Shown: positions 59,682-64,000 of the stretch, one piece after another | Position numbering within the stretch: the first letter of the stretch is position 1 | Layout: the number at the start of each line of letters is the position of its first letter | Source: Mycolicibacterium cosmeticum | GTDB lineage: Bacteria > Actinomycetota > Actinomycetes > Mycobacteriales > Mycobacteriaceae | DNA length: 64,000 bases | Direction: 5' to 3' | Assembly: GCF_000613185.1 (NCBI RefSeq) | Contig: NZ_CCBB010000003.1 | Span: forward strand, 1,860,001 to 1,924,000 | Made by a program: the position numbers and the translations under genes | The notes under the pieces: generated by a model | Databases searched by the model: none | Told to the model about the DNA's origin: nothing | The model's input: only the letters and a program-made list of their open reading frames with translations

Positions 59682-60214
59682 GCAGCGACGGTGCCGCGAC
59701 GGAACAGACCATCGGAGTGCGGGGACGTCGGGTGCGACGGTGGTGGCGCTCGGTGACTGTGACCGCGTTCTTGATAGGTGCCGCCGTGGTAGCAGCCGTT
59801 ACCTATCTTGGTCCCACCCGTAGTGATCAGGAGACCACGGCGGCGGCCGCGCAGGCCCTCGACGCGGCGAAGCAAGGTGCGGTGGCGTTGCTGTCGTATA
59901 CGCCCACCAGTTTGGGCGACGATCTCGCCAAAGCTCGAACCCACCTAACCGGAGAATTCCTGACCTACTACAGCCAGTTCGCCGACCAGATACTCATTCC
60001 GGCGGCCAAACAGAAGGATGTCCACGCCACTGCCAGTGTCGTTCGGGCCGCTGTCATCGATGCACACGCGGACACCGCCGATGTGTTGATCTTCGTCAAT
60101 CAGAACACCACCAGCAAGGACAATCCCGTATCCGTGCCGGCGGCCAGCAGCGTGAAAGTTGGGCTCACCAAAGTCGATGGTGCATGGCGCATCTCGTCTT
60201 TCGATCCGGTCTGA
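59678..60214 (+). CDS. Mce-associated membrane protein (Mas)
   Basis: A 178-residue companion: a basic cytoplasmic N-terminus (GRRVRRWWRS), a transmembrane helix (about 26-47) and an exported NTF2-like domain with AAKQGAVALLSYTPTSLGDDL, a typical Mas sequence, and a final WRISSFDPV strand. Overlapping start (ATGA) and shared architecture with the previous gene support co-translation. It completes the mce operon. Confidence 0.88.
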   Translation: MSSDGAATEQTIGVRGRRVRRWWRSVTVTAFLIGAAVVAAVTYLGPTRSDQETTAAAAQALDAAKQGAVALLSYTPTSLGDDLAKARTHLTGEFLTYYSQFADQILIPAAKQKDVHATASVVRAAVIDAHADTADVLIFVNQNTTSKDNPVSVPAASSVKVGLTKVDGAWRISSFDPV

Positions 60215-60245
60215 CCGGTCCGGATGTGTGAGCCGCCCGACTCCC

Positions 60246-60257
60246 GTTGAGCGGAAA
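60246..60257 (+). promoter_or_regulatory. AGCGGAA half-site upstream of the enoyl-CoA hydratase
   Basis: CCGTTGAGCGGAA-type sequence with AGCGGAA at 60251-60257, 74 bp upstream of the hydratase start. It is a single half-site with no inverted partner, so its membership in the island regulon is uncertain. Confidence 0.4.
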
Positions 60258-60330
60258 ATCATCTCCGGCCCGGCAGCGTGTCCGCGCATCCTGGTGGTGT
60301 TCGGTTGGGCACGGGATGAAGGGGCGCGGC

Positions 60331-61188
60331 GTGACGAGAGCTGACCACGACGTGGTGACGTATGAAGTCAACGGCAGCGTTGCCGTGGTGACGATGAACC
60401 GGCCCCAATACCGCAACGCGCAGAACTCGGTCATGACATACGCGTTGGACGCGGCGTTCCAGCGCGCGGTCGAAGACGACACCGTCAGCGTCATCGTGCT
60501 CGCCGGCAGTGGTGAGCACTTCAGCGCCGGCCACGATATCGGAACCCCGGAACGCGACCATCACGTGTCGTACGACAACAAGGCGGCATTGTGGTGGGAC
60601 CACGTCGACAAGCGCGGTGGTGACCAGCGTTATGCGCGCGAGATGGAGGTGTACCTCGGCATGTGCCGGCGGTGGCGCGAGATCCCCAAGCCGATGGTGG
60701 CCATGGTGCAGGGCGCGTGCATCGCAGGCGGATTGATGCTGGCCTGGGTGTGCGACCTCATCGTCGCAGCCGACGATGCATTCTTCGCTGATCCGGTGGT
60801 GCGCATGGGGATTCCCGGGGTCGAGTACTTCGCGCACCCGTGGGTGCTCGGCCCGCGGTTCGCCAAGGAGATCCTGTTCACCGCAGAGCGTTTCACCGCC
60901 GCGCGTGCGTATGAGGTCGGGATGGTCAACCGGGTGGTGTCCCGCGAAGCGCTGGAGACGGCAACGCTCGAACTCGCCGAACGGATCGCGCAGATGCCGG
61001 CGTTCGGCCTGGCGCTGACCAAGAGGGCCGTCAATGCGTGCGAAGACCAGATGGGCCTGCGCAACGGTATGGAGAGTGTCTTCGGCCTGCACCACTTCGC
61101 ACACGCCCACAACGCAGAGACGGGATCCGGATCGCTGGGCGGAATGGACGTCAAGGTGATGGCCGCCCGCAACGTCACATCAGGGTGA
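60331..61188 (+). CDS. Enoyl-CoA hydratase/isomerase family protein
   Basis: A 285-residue crotonase: the oxyanion hole GEHFSAGHDIGTP and the GACIAGGLMLAWVCDLIVAADDAFFADP segment, with a large insertion (HHVSYDNKAALWWDHVDKRG) after the first motif. The catalytic glutamates of classical hydratases are not obvious (Asp at the AFFADP position), so it may be an isomerase or hydrolase. GTG 60331 has AAGGGG 7 nt upstream; ATG 60316 is possible. Its 3' end overlaps the convergent secreted-protein gene by 14 bp. Confidence 0.87.
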   Translation: MTRADHDVVTYEVNGSVAVVTMNRPQYRNAQNSVMTYALDAAFQRAVEDDTVSVIVLAGSGEHFSAGHDIGTPERDHHVSYDNKAALWWDHVDKRGGDQRYAREMEVYLGMCRRWREIPKPMVAMVQGACIAGGLMLAWVCDLIVAADDAFFADPVVRMGIPGVEYFAHPWVLGPRFAKEILFTAERFTAARAYEVGMVNRVVSREALETATLELAERIAQMPAFGLALTKRAVNACEDQMGLRNGMESVFGLHHFAHAHNAETGSGSLGGMDVKVMAARNVTSG

Positions 61189-61609
61189 GTTCGAACGGAT
61201 AGGTCAACGCGCCTCCCGGCGCACCACCACACCCGGTGTCAAAGGATGAGGTGAGGGATCCGATATGTGACCGCGCATCCCATTCATAGACGTCACGGGT
61301 GGGGATCACCGGGCCGTAATAGACGTCACCGCAGCGCAATCCGTCGGGAACGTCGACGGTCAGTGTGTAACGTCCGTCGGTGAGCTGGGCATCACCCGCA
61401 TAGGGGAAAGCCTTGGCAATGGGTTGCGGAATGGCCTGAACATGCACGCATTCGCCGTCACACCCGGAGAGATTCCAAATCCAGGTATGGAAGTCGTAGC
61501 GGCCGTCGACGTGCATCGTGAAATTGCCATGTGGTGTGTCGGCCGCGGCAGAGGGCGCAACGAACACCGGTCCCAGTACGATCGCCAGGCTGAACACCGC
61601 TCGTCTCAT
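61175..61609 (-). CDS. Secreted protein of unknown function
   Basis: A 144-residue exported protein with a signal peptide (hydrophobic FSLAIVLGPVFVA, cleavage near SAA at about residue 23). The mature domain is beta-rich (FTMHVDGRYDFHTWIWNL, GRYTLTVDVPDG) with two disulfide-capable pairs (SGCDGECVHV, GLRCGDVYYG, TGCGG). It resembles the secreted protein at 57480 in size and cysteine pattern but is not clearly homologous. The ATG at 61609 gives the complete signal. Function unknown. Confidence 0.74.
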   Translation of the reverse strand: MRRAVFSLAIVLGPVFVAPSAAADTPHGNFTMHVDGRYDFHTWIWNLSGCDGECVHVQAIPQPIAKAFPYAGDAQLTDGRYTLTVDVPDGLRCGDVYYGPVIPTRDVYEWDARSHIGSLTSSFDTGCGGAPGGALTYPFELTLM

Positions 61610-61709
61610 AGCGTGAACACTGGAAGCGCCGAGACGTGCGGGCGGTTGCAGCGTCCGGTGAGTGGGAGTAGCTCCACCACGTGCATCACTGTCCCACAGT
61701 GTGGCCGAA

Positions 61710-62411
61710 CTACACCGATTTGGTGACGCCGACGTAAGACAGTACGACATCCGACTGGTCGGTGCGCCTGATCAGCGTGGCGTACGAGCGGATGAAGGAC
61801 TGTCCCACGCAACCGTCGATCTTGACGTGGAAGTTCGTGATCATCACCCAGGGATCCGCGCTCTTGAATTCCTTCTTGTCGACGGGCACCACAATCACCA
61901 GACCGGGTTTGAGTCCGACGGTGATGACTCCGTTGACAGGCGTCGAAACGGCCGGCACCACCGTCGTCGGCAGGGCGGCCAGTGGTCCCGATACGCCCAG
62001 CGTTGGGGTGATGCCCGCGCTTCCGGCCATCGTCACACCATTGGAGGTGCTCATGTCGATTCCACAGCCGATTTCGTAGCCGACCTCGAACACACCGCGG
62101 GGCTCATCGGGTCCACGTAGTGAGCCGATGAAGGTTCCGCTGGAGAGGTACTCGCGAGATGAGACCGCGGTTGTCAACGGCGGTACCGGCACCTGTGACT
62201 CGTCCTTGGCGCCGAGCGTGAGGGTCCAGCCGTCAGGGGTGTTGACGACGGCGGGCTCGTTGGAAGCAACGCGGCCGTCGTCCGGGGCCGTCGTCGCTGC
62301 GACGGGCTCGACATCGGGGTCAGCCTGCGCCGGCGATGTGACGGTCGCAGAGATGACGATGCACATGGCGGCAGCGAGCGATCGGCGGACGACCTGGGCC
62401 ATCTGCGTCAT
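61710..62411 (-). CDS. MspA-family porin
   Basis: A 233-residue exported protein: a signal peptide (about residues 1-32), a Pro/Thr-rich linker, and the MspA domain. Family marks are DGWTLTLGAKDESQVPVPPL, SLRGPDEPRGVFEVGYEIGCGIDMSTSNGV and a C-terminal VGQSFIRSYATLIRRTDQSDVVLSYVG. Members form outer-membrane channels for small hydrophilic solutes in mycobacteria and relatives. The GCGIDMSTS branch differs from M. smegmatis MspA itself, so pore size is not predictable. ATG 62402 is an alternative start. Confidence 0.87.
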   Translation of the reverse strand: MTQMAQVVRRSLAAAMCIVISATVTSPAQADPDVEPVAATTAPDDGRVASNEPAVVNTPDGWTLTLGAKDESQVPVPPLTTAVSSREYLSSGTFIGSLRGPDEPRGVFEVGYEIGCGIDMSTSNGVTMAGSAGITPTLGVSGPLAALPTTVVPAVSTPVNGVITVGLKPGLVIVVPVDKKEFKSADPWVMITNFHVKIDGCVGQSFIRSYATLIRRTDQSDVVLSYVGVTKSV

Positions 62412-62481
62412 GGCGACACCGTAGGCGGCGCCCGATTCGGAGCGGCGGACTCGCGGGCGCGGCATTCCGGGTCGATGTTGA

Positions 62482-62523
62482 TTCGTAACGGGAAAGCGAT
62501 CTATAGCCCGTTCGTAATGGAAA
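62482..62523. promoter_or_regulatory. Direct repeat TTCGTAAnGGnAA between divergent porin and secreted-protein genes
   Basis: TTCGTAACGGGAA (62482-62494) and TTCGTAATGGAAA (62511-62523) repeat at 29 bp. Between them AACGGG...CCCGTT forms an inverted repeat around CTATAG. A candidate operator region for the porin or its divergent neighbour; regulator unknown. Confidence 0.45.
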
Positions 62524-62584
62524 CCGCCCGATCTGAGGTGACATATCCTGGAGGGCAGGTCATCGCAAGCCGAGGGGGCAACGG

Positions 62585-62830
62585 ATGAGAACCCGTCTTT
62601 GCGTTCGTGCTGTGCTGGTGAGTGCACTGAGCGTTGTCGCCCTTGGTCATGCTACCGGCGTGGCTGTCGCGCAACCGGATCCGTCACCGCCCTGGGTGCC
62701 GTCGATCATCGATCAGTTGATCACACAGACGCCTGTGCTGTCGGTGGATCCGACCGACCAAGGTGGGCCGGCAACACAATGGGGCGGGTTCGGGATGTTC
62801 TGCCAGAACCAGGGTGTCTCGTGTCGCTGA
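62585..62830 (+). CDS. Small secreted protein
   Basis: An 81-residue exported protein with a signal peptide (about residues 1-29, cleavage near VAVA). The short mature chain is Pro-rich (PDPSPPWVPSIIDQLITQTP) and ends with two cysteines (MFCQNQGVSCR). Such short secreted proteins ending FGMFCQNQxxxC are seen in mycobacteria; function unknown. GGGGG lies upstream of the ATG, and TATCCT (62544-62549) is a possible -10. Confidence 0.7.
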   Translation: MRTRLCVRAVLVSALSVVALGHATGVAVAQPDPSPPWVPSIIDQLITQTPVLSVDPTDQGGPATQWGGFGMFCQNQGVSCR

Positions 62831-62864
62831 AGACGCCCGCAGCGCCCTGAAACCGCTGAGTTGC

Positions 62865-63365
62865 CTATCTCAAACCCGGCATGGGTCCGTGGTCCTTGAG
62901 GTAGTCCTGCACTCCTTGGACGCAACCGCGTCGGAGCTCGCGGTTGCGACGGAGGCGTGGATTGTCGCCCAAGTTGATCTTTCCGATCAACGCCAGATGG
63001 CACGCGTCGTCCGGGTCCTGGCCCATTGCACTCACCGCACCGGCCTTGTGGTAGCCGATGTCGTAGCCCTCCTGGTACCAGTCCGTGGAGGACGTGTTCT
63101 GCGCCAAGACGTACCAACCGATGCCACCCGCCACCAGGACGACGGCGGCGATCACGGCGATGATTCGGCTGCGTGTCTTGTGCCTGGCCTGCGCCGCCGC
63201 CACATCGTGGACCCACTGCGGCGGCACGTAGAGTCCGGGCGCGGGATGTGCTTGTTGCGGAACGGGTTGACGGTGCTCCGTCCACTGCCGCCCATCCCAC
63301 CAACGCAGCCCTCCGGTGGTCGGGTCGGGGAACCAGCCTGGGGGAGTGCCGGTGCTGTAGGTCAT
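62865..63365 (-). CDS. DUF2510 membrane protein
   Basis: A 166-residue protein: an N-terminal DUF2510 module (GWFPDPTTGGLRWWDGRQWTEH, about residues 10-32), a Pro/Gln-rich linker, one transmembrane helix (about 68-88, IIAVIAAVVLVAGGIGWYVL) and an extracytoplasmic C-terminal domain with two cysteines. DUF2510 proteins are common actinobacterial envelope proteins. The ATG at 63365 directly abuts the stop of the gene at 63366. Confidence 0.82.
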   Translation of the reverse strand: MTYSTGTPPGWFPDPTTGGLRWWDGRQWTEHRQPVPQQAHPAPGLYVPPQWVHDVAAAQARHKTRSRIIAVIAAVVLVAGGIGWYVLAQNTSSTDWYQEGYDIGYHKAGAVSAMGQDPDDACHLALIGKINLGDNPRLRRNRELRRGCVQGVQDYLKDHGPMPGLR

Positions 63366-63710
63366 CTAGACCTGACCCGTTCGCACGTAGGTGTGCCACC
63401 ATTCGGCATAGGCCTGGGCCTGTTGCGCGTCCTGGTTCAGCTTCTTTCGGGATTGCGAGTTGTGAATGAGCGCAACCCAATTGAGGATCAGGATCGACAG
63501 AAAACTCCACCAGCCGACGATGAGGTTCTGGGTCTGAGCCGATCGCAGCGCGGCGTCGCATTGCGCATAGGTCCCCTGGACGGTCCGGCGCTGGTTGAAC
63601 CAGAAGATCAACGCACCGATATGGCTCATCGTGGTGACCTGGAAGATCGGCACCTCCGGCGGAGGCGGATAGCCCGCGTGAGGATTCGGCTGCTGAATCG
63701 GACCTGCCAC
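63366..63710 (-). CDS. Small membrane protein
   Basis: A 114-residue protein with a Pro-rich N-terminus (PNPHAGYPPPPEVP), two hydrophobic segments (about 26-42 and 63-84, GWWSFLSILILNWVALI) and a charged cytoplasmic tail with QSRKKLNQDAQQAQAYAEWW. It is in an operon with the DUF2510 gene (0 bp spacing). Both may act together at the membrane. Not recognised further. Confidence 0.7.
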   Translation of the reverse strand: MAGPIQQPNPHAGYPPPPEVPIFQVTTMSHIGALIFWFNQRRTVQGTYAQCDAALRSAQTQNLIVGWWSFLSILILNWVALIHNSQSRKKLNQDAQQAQAYAEWWHTYVRTGQV

Positions 63711-63794
63711 GCGATTTCCCCCTTTTGTCGTGCTCCCCGTCTAGCAGCTTAAGGGCACGCCGGCGGTGGTCGAGACACGAATCCGGCCGGGCCG

Positions 63795-64000
63795 TTACGC
63801 CGTGACCGCGCTCAGGGCCGCATCCAACGTCGGCACCACGCCCAGGACGCCCGCGAAGCCGATCAGATCGAGCGGGCGGGCGGTGGCCGGCCCGTCGGCG
63901 ACAACCGCCAACCGGGTGCCGGCGGGCAGGGCGTCATGCGCGGCGACCAGCACGCCCATGCCCGTGGAGGCCAGGAAGTCGACGGCGCTCAGATCGACGA
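63795..64000 (-). CDS. STAS-domain anti-sigma factor antagonist (5' end outside window)
   Basis: The last 67 codons of a STAS protein on the minus strand, stop TAA at 63797-63795. VDLSAVDFLASTGMGVLVAAHD is the hallmark strand-helix containing the phosphorylatable serine (LASTGM), followed by RLAVVADGPATARPLDLIG, the second typical helix-strand. These proteins release sigma factors by partner switching with RsbW-type kinases. Start and full length lie beyond the window. Confidence 0.85.
   Translation of the reverse strand, partial: VDLSAVDFLASTGMGVLVAAHDALPAGTRLAVVADGPATARPLDLIGFAGVLGVVPTLDAALSAVTA

Noticed and set aside
1..64000. CRISPR arrays, insertion sequences, rRNA genes, riboswitches
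   Set aside because: No regularly spaced repeats, transposase motifs, ribosomal RNA sequence or known aptamer was seen on reading both strands.

Overview
The window looks like chromosomal DNA of a mycobacterium, probably an environmental, fast-growing Mycolicibacterium/Mycobacterium-type species. The evidence is high G+C, frequent GTG starts, many apparently leaderless promoters, an AftC arabinofuranosyltransferase, a Mce transporter operon, an MspA-type porin and mycofactocin-coupled dehydrogenases. No database search was possible. Names rest on motifs, gene order and remembered family sequences.

Layout. (1) 1-7471 is a housekeeping block whose order matches the M. tuberculosis Rv2667-Rv2674 neighbourhood: clpC2, a PPOX/F420 enzyme, a secreted MPT63-like protein, a GNAT, an AFG1/ZapE-type ATPase, a RibD-like reductase, a lipoprotein alpha/beta hydrolase, aftC and msrB (cut by the window edge). 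(2) 7558-11100 holds small membrane, secreted and unknown proteins and four tRNA genes (Gly-GCC, Cys-GCA, Val-GAC on the minus strand, then Val-CAC on the plus strand). (3) 11298-48050 is a large catabolic island. It has a complete-looking set of steroid-ring-opening activities: two KstD-like dehydrogenases, KshA and KshB, and HsaA, HsaB, HsaC and HsaD homologues. Around these lie a CoA ligase, a two-gene acyl-CoA dehydrogenase, an enoyl-CoA hydratase, an aldehyde and an alcohol dehydrogenase, two Baeyer-Villiger monooxygenases, two HSL-type esterases, an old-yellow-enzyme homologue, six SDRs and several unknown proteins. Regulators are two TetR, one PadR and one IclR. (4) 48285-60214 is a full mce operon (yrbEA, yrbEB, mceA-F), interrupted by three small secreted-protein genes and followed by two mce-associated genes. 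An enoyl-CoA hydratase follows at 60331. (5) 61175-64000 encodes secreted proteins, an MspA-family porin, two small membrane proteins and the end of a STAS-domain gene.

A working model is that the Mce system imports a steroid or another polycyclic, terpenoid-like compound. FadD, the paired acyl-CoA dehydrogenases, the hydratase and the dehydrogenases then shorten a side chain. KstD and KshAB open ring B, and HsaAB, HsaC and HsaD aromatise and cleave ring A. The Baeyer-Villiger enzymes plus esterases could open a ketone ring or remove an acyl group. The substrate cannot be read from the sequence. An exact 13-mer (CCGGTCAGCGGAA) occurs in four intergenic regions of this island, and related AGCGGAA/TTCCGCT half-sites occur in two more. 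This suggests one regulator controls the scattered operons and the mce region. A second notable signal is a pair of perfect palindromes lying exactly on the -35 and -10 elements of clpC2.

No gene-free stretch exceeds 300 bases. No insertion sequence, CRISPR array or replication origin was seen.
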